64,000 nt of DNA. Origin: Paulinella micropora (lineage: Eukaryota; Cercozoa; Imbricatea; Euglyphida). Of this stretch, positions 25,294 to 39,439 are shown piece after piece. Position numbers and translations under genes: made by a program. The stretch covers positions 264,455 to 328,454 of the forward strand of contig BJOX01000042.1 in the NCBI GenBank assembly GCA_009731375.1, in the 5' to 3' direction. Each line of letters opens with the position of its first letter. The stretch's first letter is position 1. A model generated the notes under the pieces. It did no database searches. It was not told where the DNA came from and worked only from the letters and a program-made list of their open reading frames with translations.

Positions 25294-26466
25294 CAATTAC
25301 TTACATACATGTATACATACATATATGTATACATACATACATGCATACATGCATACATACGTACATACGTACATACATACGTACATACGTACGTACTACG
25401 TACAAACGTACGTACGTTACGTACGTACGTTACGTACGTTACGTACATACTTACGTACATACGTACATACATACGTACATACATACACATGCATACATCC
25501 ATCCATCCATCCATCCATCCATACATACATACATACATACATACATACATGCATACAATGTACATACATACTTACAATTACAAACATATGTACATACATA
25601 CATACATACATACATACATACATACATACATGCATACATACATACACGCATACATACATACATAACATACATACATACATACATACATACATACATACAT
25701 ACATACATACATAACATACATACATACATACATATGTACATACATATGTACATACATACATACATACATACATACATACATACATACATACATACATACA
25801 TGCATGCATGCATGCATACATACATACATACATACATACACACACATACAAACATACATACATACATACATACATACATACAATTACATACATACATACA
25901 TACATGCATACATGCATATGATGTAGATACATACTTACAATTACAAACATACATACATACATACACACATACATACATACATACATACATACATACATAC
26001 ATACATAACATACATACATACATACATACATACATACATACATACATACATACATAACATACATAACATATGCATATATACATACATACATACATACATA
26101 CATACATACATAACATACATACATACATATATACATACATACATACATACATACATACATACATACATACATACACATACATACATACATACATACATAC
26201 ATACCATGTATACATACATACATACATACATGCATACATACAGACACACATACATACGCACATACCCACGTACTACGTACGGACGTACGTACGTACGTTA
26301 CGTACGTTACGTACGTGACATACGTACGTTACGTACATACTTACGTACATACATACATACATACATACACATACATACATATATACATACATACATACAT
26401 ACATACATACATACATACATACATACAATGTACATACATACTTACAATGTACATACATACTTACAA

Positions 26467-26497
<31 letters not shown>

Positions 26498-26626
26498 CAT
26501 ACATACACGCATACATACATACATAACATACGTACATACATGCATACATACATACATACGTACGTACGTACATACATAACATACATACATACATACATAC
26601 ATAAATACATACATACATACATACAT

Positions 26627-26661
<35 letters not shown>

Positions 26662-26670
26662 TACACACAG

Positions 26671-26706
<36 letters not shown>

Positions 26707-26763
26707 ACTCGCAGCTACGTACATACGTACATACATACGTACATACATGCATACATACATGCA

Positions 26764-26797
<34 letters not shown>

Positions 26798-26886
26798 CAT
26801 GCATACATACATGCATACATACATGCCTACATACATGCATACATACATACACATACATACATACATACATACATACATTACATACG

Positions 26887-26917
<31 letters not shown>

Positions 26918-27618
26918 CATACATACGTACGTACGTACGTACGTACGTACGTACGTACATACATACGTACATACATACATACATACATACATACATACAT
27001 ACATACATACATACATACATTCATACATACAATTACAAACATACATACATACATGAATACATACATACATACATACATACATACATACATACATACATAC
27101 ATACATGCATACATACACGCATACATACATACATAACATACATACATACATACATGCATACATACATACATACATACATACACATACATACATACATACA
27201 TACATACAATTACATACATACATGTATACATACATATATGTATACATACATACATACATACATATATACATACATATATACATACATATACATACAGACA
27301 TGCATACATACATACATACAGACATAGATACGTACATACGTACGTACGTACGGTACGTACGGTACGTACGTATGTTACGTACATACGTACGTACATACGT
27401 ACAATATTACATACGTACATAGATACATATGCATACATACATACATACATACATACATACATACATTCATGCATACATGCATACAATGTAGATACATACT
27501 TACAATTACAAACATACATACATACATACACACAAACATACATACATACATACACAAATACATACATACATACATACATACATACATACATACATACATA
27601 CACGTATACATACATACA

Positions 27619-27649
<31 letters not shown>

Positions 27650-28551
27650 CATACATACATAACATACATACACACATACATACATATGTACATACATACA
27701 TACATACATACATACATACATACATAACATACATTCATATTTATATACATACATACATACATACATACATACACATACATACATACATACATACATACAT
27801 ACCATTACATACATACATGTATACATACATACATACATACATATATACATACATACATACATACACATACATACATACATACATACATTCATACATACCA
27901 TTACATACATACATGTATACATACATACATACATATATATACATACATATATACATACATACAGACACACATACATACGGACATACGTAACGTACGTACG
28001 TTACGTACATACGTACGTACGTTACGTACATGCGTACGTACATACGTACATACATACATACACATACATACATACATACATACATACATACATACACATA
28101 TGCATACAATGTACATACAAACTTACAATTACAAACATACATACATACATACATACATACAAACATACATACATACATACATACATATATACATACATAC
28201 AATTACATAAATACATGTATACATACATATACATACATACATACATACATGCATACATACATACATACATACATACATATACACATACATACATACATAC
28301 ATACATACGTTACGTACATACGTACATACATACCAATACATACATATATTCATACATACACATGCATACATACATACATACATACATTACATATATACAT
28401 ACATACATTACATACATACATTACATATATACATGCATACATACATACATACATACATACATACATACAACGTACATACATACATGCATACATACATACA
28501 TACATACGTACGTACATACATTACATACATACATACATACATACATACATG

Positions 28552-28589
<38 letters not shown>

Positions 28590-28765
28590 CACACACACAC
28601 ACACACATACACACAGACACACACACACACACACACACAGCTACGTATATACGTACATACATACGTACATACATACATACATACATACATACATACATGC
28701 ATACATACATGCATGCATACATGCATACATACATGCATACATACATACATAGTACATACATGCAT
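24386..28765 (+). repeat. CATA/CGTA tetranucleotide array, 4.4 kb
   Basis: Nearly continuous (CATA)n with CGTA-rich patches about every 350-500 bases and repeated blocks containing CAATGTACATA and CTTACAATTACAAACATA. Two CA-rich inserts at 26643-26708 and 28557-28640 are alike. No exons found. Confidence 0.95.
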
Positions 28766-29838
28766 ACAGACAGACAGACACACCAGACACACATACAGAC
28801 AGACAGACCAGACAGACAAGACAGGCAGACAGACAAGACAGACACGACAGACACGACAGACAAGACAGACACGAAGGAACAGACAAGACAATCAGAACAG
28901 GCAAGACAGACAAACCGACAGACAAGACAGACAAAACAGACAAAACAGAAAAGACAGACAAGACAGACAAGACAGACAAGACAGACAGACAAGACAAGAC
29001 AGACAAGACAAGAGAGACAAAACAGACAAAACAGAGAAGACAGACAAGACAGACAAGACAGACAAGACAGACAAGACGGACAAGACAGACAAGACAGACA
29101 AGACAGACAAGACAGACAAGACACACAGGATAGAACAGACAAGACAGACAAGACAGACAAGACAGACAGACAAAACAGACAAAACAGATAAGACAGACAA
29201 GACAGGCAAGACAGACAGGACAGAACAGACAAGACAGTCAGAACAGACAAGACAGACAAGACCGACAAGACAGACAAGACAGACAAGACAGACAAGACAG
29301 ACAGACAAAACAAACAAAACAGACAAGACAGACAAGACAGACAAGACAGACAAGACAGACAAGACTGACAAGACAGACAAGACAGACAAGACAGACAGAC
29401 AAAACAAACAAGACAGACAAGACAGACAAAACAGACCAGACAGACGAGACAGACAAGACAGACAAGACAGACAAGACAGGCAGGACAGAACAGACAAGAC
29501 AGTCAGAACAGACAAAGACAAGACAGACAAGACAGACAGAACAGAACAGACAAGACAGACAAGACAGACAAGACAGACCAGACAGACAAAACAGACAAGA
29601 CAGACAAGACAGACAAGACAGACAAGACAGACAAGACAGACACGACACACAGGACAGAACAGACAGACAGAACAGACACGCAGGACAGAACAGACAAGAC
29701 AGTCAGAACAGACAAGACAGACAAGAAGACAGGACAGAACAGACAAGACATTCAGAACAGACAAGACAGACAGACACGACAGACCGACAGACAAGACAGG
29801 TAAGACAGAACGACAGACACAGACAGGCAGGCATGAGT
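28766..29838 (+). repeat. GACAGACAA / ACAAGACAG satellite
   Basis: About 1.07 kb of a ten-base unit ACAAGACAGA with variants. It ends in GAGTAATTTAGTTATTTGAACTGTATA, which also ends the shorter GACA array at 20611-20641. Confidence 0.9.
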
Positions 29839-29900
29839 AATTTAGTTATTTGAACTGTATATCTATCTATCTATCCTTTTCGACACGATCTATCTATCCC

Positions 29901-29977
<77 letters not shown>

Positions 29978-30029
29978 TCGGCATTCTCTCACGTATATTC
30001 TTTTATCATCAGGAAATTCAGAATCTTTC

Positions 30030-31532
30030 ATGTCCAAGCCTCGGGCTCGGATCTCGACGTCTGTAAGGCAAGATGCACAGCCTGCTCCCAAGAGGCGCAA
30101 AAGAGAAGAGGAAGAAGGCCTTAACTCTGAGCGCAAGGGGACTGCTAGGCTGCTCGCGTTACCCCTTGACATATGGTGCTGCATCCGGGACTACATCGGG
30201 TGGATGAAGTTGATCCCGCTCGCGCGTATCTGCAAGCGGCTGGAAGGCCTTGTAAGAACTCCACGGATGTGGAATGGGTTGGCAGAGCCAATCCTTGACT
30301 TGAGCAAGTTCAAGAAAGGCGAACCTCTCGTAGCTTTGAGTGAAGTATAGAGGCAGAGCACAGTGTCCTTTCCCAAGGTTCTGATGGCTCCGGAGACAAC
30401 CGACTCTGTCCTCAAACTGCTTAGTGGAATCGGTGTCCAGCACCTGACTCTTCACAACTGCCTGCAAATCGCGGACGCTGGGCTGGCCTACTTGTCTGCG
30501 CTTGCTCTCCAGCACCTCGAACTCAAAGGCTGCAGGCAAGTCACCGACGTTGGACTTGCTCACTTGTCTGCGCTTCCCCTGCAGCACCTCAATCTCGATC
30601 TTTGCGAACTAGTCACGGACGCTGGGCTGGCTCACTTGTCTGCGCCGCCGCTGCAGCACCTCAATCTCACGCGTTGCAATCAAGTCACGGACGCAGGACT
30701 TGCTCACTTGTCTGCGCTGCCCCTGCAGCACCTCAGTCTCGAAGATTGCATGCAAGTTACAGACGCTGGGCTGGCTCACTTGTCTGCGCTGCCCCTGCAG
30801 CACCTCAATCTCTATGGTTGCAGGCAAGTCACGGACGCTGGGCTGGCCCACATGTCTGCGCTGCCCCTGCAGCACCTCAATCTCATGTATTGTAATCAAG
30901 TCACGGACGCTGGGCTGGCTTACTTGTCTGCGCTGCCCCTCAGACAACTCGATCTCGAATTTTGCGAACTAGTCACGGACGCTGGGCTGGTTCACTTGTC
31001 TGCGCTTCCCCTGCAGCACCTCAATCTCGAAGATTGCAGGCAAGTCACGGACGCAGGACTTGCTCGCTTGTCTGCGCTGCCCCTGCAGCACCTCGAAATC
31101 GCATTTTGCAAACTAGTAACGGGCGCTGGGCTGGCTCACTTGTCTGCGCTGCCCCTGCAGCTCCTCGATCTGGGGGATTGCGATCAAGTCACGGACGCTG
31201 GACTGGCTCACTTGTCTGCGCTTCCCCTGCAGCACCTCAATCTCACGCGTTGCAATCAAGTCACGGACGCTGTGCGGGCTCACTTGTCTGCGCTGCCCCT
31301 CAGACACCTCGATCTCGCATTTTGCGAACTAGTCACGGACGCTGGGCTGGCTCACTTGTCTGCGCTGCCCCTGCTGGACCTCACTCTCAAAGATTGCAGG
31401 CAAGTCACGGACGGTGGGCTGGCTTACTTGTCTGCGCTGCCCCTCAGACACCTCGATCTCGCATTTTGCGAACTAGTCACGGACGCTGGGCTGGCTCACT
31501 TGTCTGGGCTGCCCCTGCAGCTCAATCTCTAA
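30030..31532 (+). pseudogene. Gene B2: inverted F-box/LRR paralogue with premature stops
   Basis: Closely similar to gene B1 from about 40 bases upstream of the ATG onward. The F-box region is conserved, but codon 107 is TAG where B1 has TGG (Trp). The frame then stays open through fifteen 24-residue LRRs to TAA at 31530. That stop looks secondary: the next codons still read as an LRR (GCRQVTDAGLAHLP), the TAA replaces the TAT of the equivalent repeat in B1, and three bases of the same repeat are missing. LRRs are in a different order from B1. The simplest reading is a decaying copy. Alternatives are a short F-box-only protein (106 residues), a start downstream of the stop giving a free LRR protein, or assembly error at one base. 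Upstream sequence is a CT/TATC microsatellite that would make a poor ordinary promoter. Confidence 0.75.
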
Positions 31533-31614
31533 GGTTGCAGGCAAGTCACGGACGCTGGGCTGGCTCACTTGCCTGTACGCCCGGTGCATCAGTCTCTGTT
31601 TTGCCGGACTGGAA

Positions 31615-31715
31615 AGTCCTCTCAAGAGTCAGATGTTTATTAGTATAATTTTCCTTCTCATACTTTGACTTCCCACTCGGAGCTCATCCCGCCGGATGAG
31701 TATCAAGGTTTTTTT
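31615..31715 (+). repeat. Direct repeat B, copy 2
   Basis: Same orientation as 17119-17248 although the neighbouring genes B1 and B2 are inverted relative to each other. Confidence 0.7.
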
Positions 31716-33040
31716 GCTATTGATATTAATAATCTATCTTTCAACATAGTTACTTAAAAACCTGTTCAAGAGTCTCACACGTACAAGAAGGAAACGCATT
31801 GACATCTGCCACATCCGACTTTCCCTTGGTGAAACTTCATGCATTTTTTCCAAACCACTGACCTCGATTTCGGCAGTCGTAGTGAAATTATGATGATCAC
31901 TAAACTTAGAACTTGACTTCAAGTCACGCAAGTTAAACTTTGCCACCGCCTTTTACGTTTGGCCGGAACCGTACTACGTGACGGTGACTCCGCCGCGCCG
32001 ACAGACAGCATGCCTTCCATGCTCCGCACTGGTTCAACTCGTTCGTCTGGCTCAATAGGTTTGGCTGGGACCCGGTCAACTACTGCGTCTTTACTGACTC
32101 CCGACGATCTAATTTTAAATACACGCGTAAAGACACGAGCACATATGATTGTCTACAACTTCAAGTATGGATGTCAGCCGCACGCTCCTGTAATACTGAC
32201 TGAGCTAGCATTACATAAACCTTGCCGGACTGAGCACTGAAAGACCGGTAAGAGGGGGACGCCCCGATCGCCGGTATACGACGAGAAGCATTGCGTAGGC
32301 TGATTCGGCTAATTCGGCTGATTCCGCCCTTCCGGAGATTCGGCTGATTCGACAGCCAGTGCCGCGTGTCCGTATTTGGAAGTATTCCATTTTCAACCGG
32401 TGCCGCCGACGTGAAACAGGTGTTCACCTGATTATTTGCAGTGGAAAAACGCGTTTCACTAAGAGAAATGTGGCAGATGTTTAAGCTTTTCCTTCTTGTA
32501 TTAACATCATTTTAATACTTGTAAGACTTCTCGAACAGGTCCTTACGTGACTCAGCACAGCAATTATCACAAAAGGCATACGATTGTCTTCTAGCAAGAA
32601 AGGGAGCGAGGGTCGAACGATCGGTCCTTTGATCTTTCATGTCTTCTGATTAAGCATTTGGTTATTAAATAAAGTATATCATGGCACGGTTTTCTTATTA
32701 AAAGTATGCTTGCCGCGCCAGTTGTTATTAATAATAAACTTTTTTGCTCTCACTAATTCATGCAATTACATAATATTTATTATCTTTATAGTCAAACACT
32801 TGAACAAGAGTAATACGATCTTAACACCTCCCACCATAAGTTTTGCAACGGCACAGTTGAAAGACACAAACTGTGTCTTGTTGAAAGACACAAACTGTGT
32901 CTTATTAATAAAAGTATCAGAGTAATAACATCAATCGACAAGTACGAGTGAAAAATTACGATGTCACCAGCAGTTCGTCATACGTAACATAATATGAAGA
33001 GCGTGACAATAACAGTGCTAGACTGACGGGAACTTCAGTA
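31716..33040. other. Spacer between genes B2 and D
   Basis: Mostly unique sequence with repeat A at 32584, a small tandem ATTCGGCTG at 32302-32350 and a doubled GAAAGACACAAACTGTGTCTT at 32859-32905. No gene recognised. Confidence 0.6.
32584..32670 (+). repeat. Direct repeat A, copy 2
   Basis: Same as 15824-15914 with small indels. Confidence 0.7.
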
Positions 33041-34432
33041 CTAGTACTTGGGGCTGGTCAGGCGATCACCCAGCTGGCGGGGTTCCTCGGAGGGGTCGGT
33101 ACCCAGCTCGCGACGCTCCTGCGAAGGACTGGAGCTGACGCTGGCGGTGCCGTCAGCCAGCGCGCGGCGCTCCTGGGAGGGGGTGGTGCCGTCGCGCATT
33201 TCGCCTGAGGCGGAGCGGTGTCGAGATGGGCCATCCGGCGCCTCGCGGCTCAACGCCCCAGCCGAGCCTGATCGCGGCATTTGGTATGGACTCGAGCCAT
33301 CTCGGTTCACTTCCCCGGCCGATCCTGAGCGAGACCGCCCGTATGGAGTCGAGCCATTCGCAGCGGCACCATCGGACGGCACCATGGAAAACGACGTGCT
33401 CTTGTTCTCGTTCACATCCTCCAGGTGGTGGCGCGGGCTGAGGTGCACTGCCACCCGTTTGCTAGAGGGCGGAGTTTGACTGGGTTCGTCATTGCCAATC
33501 CTGCGCGAATTTACGTTGGGGCTCTCATGTACCTTAATCGGTTTCGATGCAAGGCTTCGTGAGTTGACATTCGGGCTCTCATGAACCTTCAGCGGTTTCG
33601 ATTCCATCATTCGCGAGTTGACGTTCGGGCTGTCGTGCACTTTCAGCACCTTGGATTCGTTGGAAACCTCTTCGTCCGTGTCTTTGGGGTTGAGCGACGG
33701 CGGGCGTTTGCCATACCCGCTGCTACCAACCGATCTGTTCTCAAGCAGGAAATCGGCGACTTTGCCCTTGCTTTGGTTGCTGTCGGCAACTTCGCCCTTG
33801 CTTTGGTTGCTGCGGCCCATGCTCTCGTCCACTTCGTTGGCGTGGTGCTTGACGATACCCATGCTGATGCCTTGCTTGTACGCGCAGCAAGCCAGGAAGA
33901 GCCAGCCCGCGCAGAGGAGCAAAGAAATGATGGTCAAGGCGGCAATGCCCCCGGCGGTGTGCGGCCAGGTTTCACTGGTTGGCGGGGTTATGTTGGCAGT
34001 AGCTACTGGGACATCGCCCCGGCCGCCGCCAACGAAGGGCTTTAGAGACAAGCTAGCCTCTGCTTCCAGGCCTGTGGTTTCAGACTGGAGAAGCTGTCGT
34101 TGCCTTCGGGCAGCTCCCTGGTCGACCTCGTACCTGACCAGCTGGCGACGGGTGCCACCTAGCTGGTAAGTGACCAGCACCGTCACGGTGAGCTTCTGGT
34201 AGGCCTCAGACTGCAGCGGGATGTCCTCAGTGTATTTGAACATGGCGTAATCCTACATACATACATACATACATACATACATACATACACTGCTCGGTGT
34301 ACACCAGACAAAACACAAAAGGCCTTGCATACATACATACGTACATACATAAATAAATACATACATAAATACATACATACCTGGCCAGTCACGAAGCTTG
34401 GGTTTACATTGAAGGTCGACCCTGCCACAACC

Positions 34433-34464
<32 letters not shown>

Positions 34465-35338
34465 TATATATAATATATATATATATGTATATATATATAT
34501 GAATATGTATATGCATATATATATACATGCATATGTATGTACATGAATGTGTATATGTATCTGTATGTATCTGTACATGCATTATACTATGTCTATGTAC
34601 ATGTATATGCATATTTACATGAATGTGTATATGTATCTGTATCTGTACATGTATAATAATGTCCCTGTACATGTATATGCATAATTATTATTTACATTAC
34701 CGCGCCATTGGCTACCAAGGTCTCTTCTGATGTGTATATTTATCTGTATATTTTTTTACATGTATATTTCTATGGTACATGTATATGCATGTTTACATTA
34801 CCGCGCCATTGGCCACCAAGGTCTCTTCTGATGTGTATATGTATCTGTATATTTTTTTGTATGTATATGTCTATGTACATGTATATGCATATTTAAATTA
34901 CCGCACCATAGGCCGCCAAGGTCTCTTCTGATGTGTATATGTATCTGTATGTTTTTGTACACATATATGTCTATGTACATGTATATGCATATTTACATTA
35001 CCGCGCCATTGGCCACTAGTGTCTCTTCTGATGTTGGCGGCCCAGTGCGAGCAGCGCTAGAGTACTCCCTACATACATACATACATACAAATGCATAAGA
35101 TTTAGCTGACCTAGAAAAGTATGACGTAGTATAGGTAGGTAAGACATACATATATAAATAAATACATACAACGTACATACATACATACCTTCTCACAGCG
35201 TCTTGAATCGTGGCGGACTGAAACAGCACTTGGTCTGAAGCCACACGCACTAAGCAGTGGATCTCCGCGTTGCTGTCCAGGGCAAGGGAAGAGGTCGGGT
35301 CAGCGGTGTTGGCAGAGCCTGCACATGCAGATATAGAT

Positions 35339-35372
<34 letters not shown>

Positions 35373-35566
35373 TGTTTTAATTTGATGGATACCTAGGGAC
35401 ATCGCATAGCTAGCTAGCTAGCTAGCTAGCTAGCTAGCTAGATAGATAGATAGATAGCTAGCTAGATAGATAGATAGGTAGGTGGGTAGATAGATAGATA
35501 GATAGATAGATAGCTAGCTAGCTAGCTAGATAGCTAGCTAGATAGCTAGATAGATAGCTAGCTAGC

Positions 35567-35597
<31 letters not shown>

Positions 35598-36426
35598 TAT
35601 AGATAGATAGATAGATATGTATACAGATTTAGATACAGACATAGATGTAGACATATAGGTAGTAACCTTGTGACTGGTATGTAGACAGCCAGCTGTTGTA
35701 TGTGGTCTGAGACAAGACGAAGAGCGAAGCGCTGGCTTGTACGGTGCCCAGGTCATTCTCACACAGGTTGCCAGCGTTGACGTTGAGGTCGATGCTCACG
35801 CTCGTGTCGCCATAGCCACAATCGCCTGGCCAGCAGTCCGCGGTATGCCCCAGGGTCAGCGCTATCGCCACCGTGTTGCAATCGGGGATCGCCACCTTCA
35901 TGTTCCAAAACTGGTAGCAGTACGTGGTCACGCTTTTGTACACACCCAAAGCCGAGCCCGCTCCATCCACTAGGCGCACGCAGCTACGCTTGGTAAGCTC
36001 CTCCCCATAGTTGCTCACACCTAGGCAGTGGGATAGAGAAGTTGGTAGGTAGGAGAAGTTTCTTCTTAACTACAATGAGCAATGACTTCAAGTGCTTCGA
36101 TCTCCGCCTATGCTGGTTGCTGTTGCTTGTGCAGTGGCTCGTTTCAAAGCCCTCGTCAAGAGCTTACTAATGAGCTAAGCTACAGATACTGGACACCAGT
36201 ACTGACTGAGAACGAAGCATTTGAAGTCATTCCTCATTGCAGTTAAGGACAAGGAACTTCTCAGGTAGGTTGATAGATGGGTAGATCGTATTCTCACCTG
36301 CCGGGAGCGAGGTGGGTGCTTTCAAGAGGTATGGCCAGGGCACTTGTGTCACGTACTGCACTGTCGCTTCAAAGCTGCCCGCACTTGCCGCTGCTGCGAT
36401 GATCATACGATTAACTGCCGCTCGGG
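33041..36426 (-). CDS. Gene D block 7: membrane-proximal region, transmembrane helix and tail
   Basis: Exons 36298-36426, 35667-36020, 35189-35318, 35002-35068, 34381-34431 and the terminal exon 33041-34252 with its TAG stop. The 35.7-36.0 kb exon holds seven cysteines ([15 protein letters not shown] style start, then [18 protein letters not shown] and [18 protein letters not shown]). It resembles the membrane-proximal beta-sandwiches of adhesion proteins, but I do not assign a family. In the last exon, RRQRQ near residue 50 is a possible furin-type site. Residues about 100-122 ([20 protein letters not shown]) form the single transmembrane helix. The tail of about 280 residues has three tandem copies near [15 protein letters not shown], a doubled NQSKGEVAD, and many SxSP/TPSQERR motifs suggesting phosphorylation. 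Being one large exon after 55 small ones is typical of a 3' terminal exon. Confidence 0.85.
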
Positions 36427-37696
36427 CTGTACACAACACAGATACACATAAAAGCATTCACTGCCAATTACCTAGGTAATTACCCTTGTTATGGTTAGCT
36501 TCCCGGGGAAATTCCGAAATTCAGGGAATTTCCCCGGGAAGCCAACCACATCAAGGGTAATTACCTAGGTAATTGGCGGTGAATGGTTTTATGTGATATT
36601 AAAAAAAAGTTACGAGACGAGGGGGGGGGGGGGGGGGGGGNNNNNNNNNNTCCGGGAAGTCGCACAGAAAAGAATGGCCCGGAAATTACCCTGGTAATTT
36701 CTGGGCCATGCTTTTCTGTGTCGCCGCAAATACCACTCACATTTTCGTCTATTCTTAATATTTCACAATCTCGTCATCTTATCTCTTTACCTTGCGAGGT
36801 GGAAAAGCTCGGGTAGGCGTCCCAGACCTTGACGTAGAACTGGCAGCTGGCAGTGTTGCCAGCGGCGTCTGCATGACAGTACATTACGTTGCAAGCCAGT
36901 GTGTGACACTGACCAATCGATCAATCAACCAAGCACTCGACAGTCTGTTGACCTGTCGCGGTTGCGGTCACGGTGGTCTGCGCCACGTCCTTGGAAAACA
37001 CCGTACCTTGCGTTGGGGAGTAAGTGACAGCCAGTCCGGCCTGTCCGTTGTTGTCTGTGGCCGCGGCCTGGTTAGGTAGATAGGTAGTTATGTTGGTAGA
37101 TAGGCAGTTACGGAGGTCGATAGGTAGGTAGGTACCTCTGGCCAATTCACTGCGACAGAAGTTCCGTTGACGAGACGAATATGATAGTTGTAGCTCGGAT
37201 TAGTTGGCACAACGCGACTGCCGATGTTGCCGACAACGGCAGTGGGGCAGGTCAGCACGGGAGCCTCCGCGTCGACCACCAGCACAGTAAAGACGCACTC
37301 ACTGGACGGGTTGCCAGAACCTGTGAATGGACAGAAAGGTAGGTAGGTAGATGGATCGATTAGATACACACATAGATAAAGATAGAATGACCATCTCTTG
37401 CGATGTACTTGATCGTGTTGTTGCCAACCGCCAGACCAGTCTGCGTGACCGACTTGTTTGCTGCGGGCAGGGTGTGGCCGCTGCCGGAGCTCCACTGCAG
37501 ACTAGCCTGTGAGACAGACACATGTACACCACAAATACAGTCACTTACTCACACAACACGCAGAATCTCGCACACACTTGTATATATATAAATATTATAT
37601 ATATATACATATATAAAAAAATTATATATATGTATATATATATTTTTGTGCATAAGGAGTGTAGTACCCAGGATGTGAAGTCATCCGTCACATTCA

Positions 37697-37753
<57 letters not shown>

Positions 37754-38277
37754 GGATAAGGAGTGTAGTACCCAGGATGTGAAGTCATCAGTCGCATTCA
37801 GATGGAAGCTGTATGTTGCAGTTGCCAGGCCCGCAGAGGTGTTGATTCGCACGTCAGAGGGGCAGCTAGTGATGACTGGGGGCCGGGTGTCTGCCACCGT
37901 CACTGAAACAAAAAGGCAGCAGTGAGGCAACGGCGGGACAAAAAGGTAGTAGTGCGGCAGCGCAGGACAACAAAAGGCAGGCAGCAGTGAGGAAGCAACG
38001 AAACGCGTTCAAGCAAGGACGGGGTCAGGAAGTCTTAGAGGAGACCTGTGAACCGGCAGATGCCTTGGTTACCCGCGGCGTCCAGCGCGGTGTAGGTGAT
38101 TTGGTTGGCGCCTAGGGAAAAGTTTGTTAAGGCCCTGAAGGGATCTTGCTGGCTTGAGATGTTGTTTGTCACGCCCTGCATGCACGCAGCAATCATTTTA
38201 TAAATCCGCGGAAGAAATGTGGCGCTATTAGTCGACGATCAAGAGAAATAAATAAATAAATAAATAAATAAATAAAA

Positions 38278-38324
<47 letters not shown>

Positions 38325-39389
38325 CACACTTACATAAGTATTTGTTTTCAGTTAAACAACATATATTTGGCTTGACGACTTGCCTTGTAGTCCACGGCCA
38401 CGGGCTGCTCCCACCATCCCGCTACAGGCGTAGCTGAGTAATCGTTGCTGTTGTACGATTTGTTGCTGGGGCAGAGCGGTGTGACCCCGCGGATAGCCGC
38501 ACCTGAAGATATGTATGCATGCACGTATGTATGTACGTGTGTATGCATGCAGTTATGTACCAGTGAAATAGGGCGCCCCGGTATCCAGCACCGTCACGGT
38601 GAAGCTACAAGATGCCGTGTTGCCGCTGGCGTCCCGGCCGGTGTAGGTGACAGTCGTGACGCTTGGGGCCGTGTTCGGGGAGGATGCGCTGTCGTTTCTG
38701 ACGGGAAATGCATCGCCAGACGCATAGTTCGAGCCCAGGACAGTTGGTGAGACGATGTCATTGTCCGTGATGGTGACCGCAGGCCAGTTCGGGGAGGCTG
38801 TGGCAGTAGACGCGCTGACCTGCGTAGATAGATAGATAGATAGGTAGAGTAAGTTGGCAGGTGGGTAAATAGGAAGGTAGGTAGATAGATAGATAGATGA
38901 CCTGTTGGTTGGATGGGCACGTCAGCACTGGTGGAGCAATATCGAGCGTGGTCACGTTGATCACACAACTGACAACAGCAACCACATCACCATCAGCATT
39001 ATTATCATCTACATATCAACCACCTATCACTCATGCACATTTCTGTGTAGCATTTTACATAGTACACATACCTGATTGAGTTTCGATTGCCCTCGGCGTA
39101 AGGGTAGACCCCTTGGTCTTTGATTGTCACAGTGACAGGAGTCGTCGCCGACACGGAGGCACTGGTGGGAGAGACGTAGAAAGCCGTATGAGCCAGGTCA
39201 TTGTCGGTGTAAATCACACTAGTGTTGAGCCTGGTGACGGATTCAGTCGAGGCGGTGGTGGTGATGCTGACAGCGGTTGGACAAGTCAGAGCAGGTGGCT
39301 GGTTATCGTTAACGGTCACGTAGAAGACACAGACGTTAGAGTTACCTAGCGATCGATAGATAATAGCTAGGTTGGTAGGTATGTTGATA

Positions 39390-39439
<50 letters not shown>

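Noticed and set aside
24441-28750. Frames of Tyr-Ile-His-Thr or Met-Tyr-Val-Cys in CATA runs
   Set aside because: A four-base repeat lacking stops gives open frames in all phases; no splice or start context.
28421-29840. Thr-Asp-Lys or Leu-Ser-Val-Cys frames over the GACAA satellite
   Set aside because: Ten-base repeat open in several frames on both strands.
33048-34169. Plus-strand frames opposite the last exon of gene D
   Set aside because: GC-rich antisense shadows of the strongly supported minus-strand exon.
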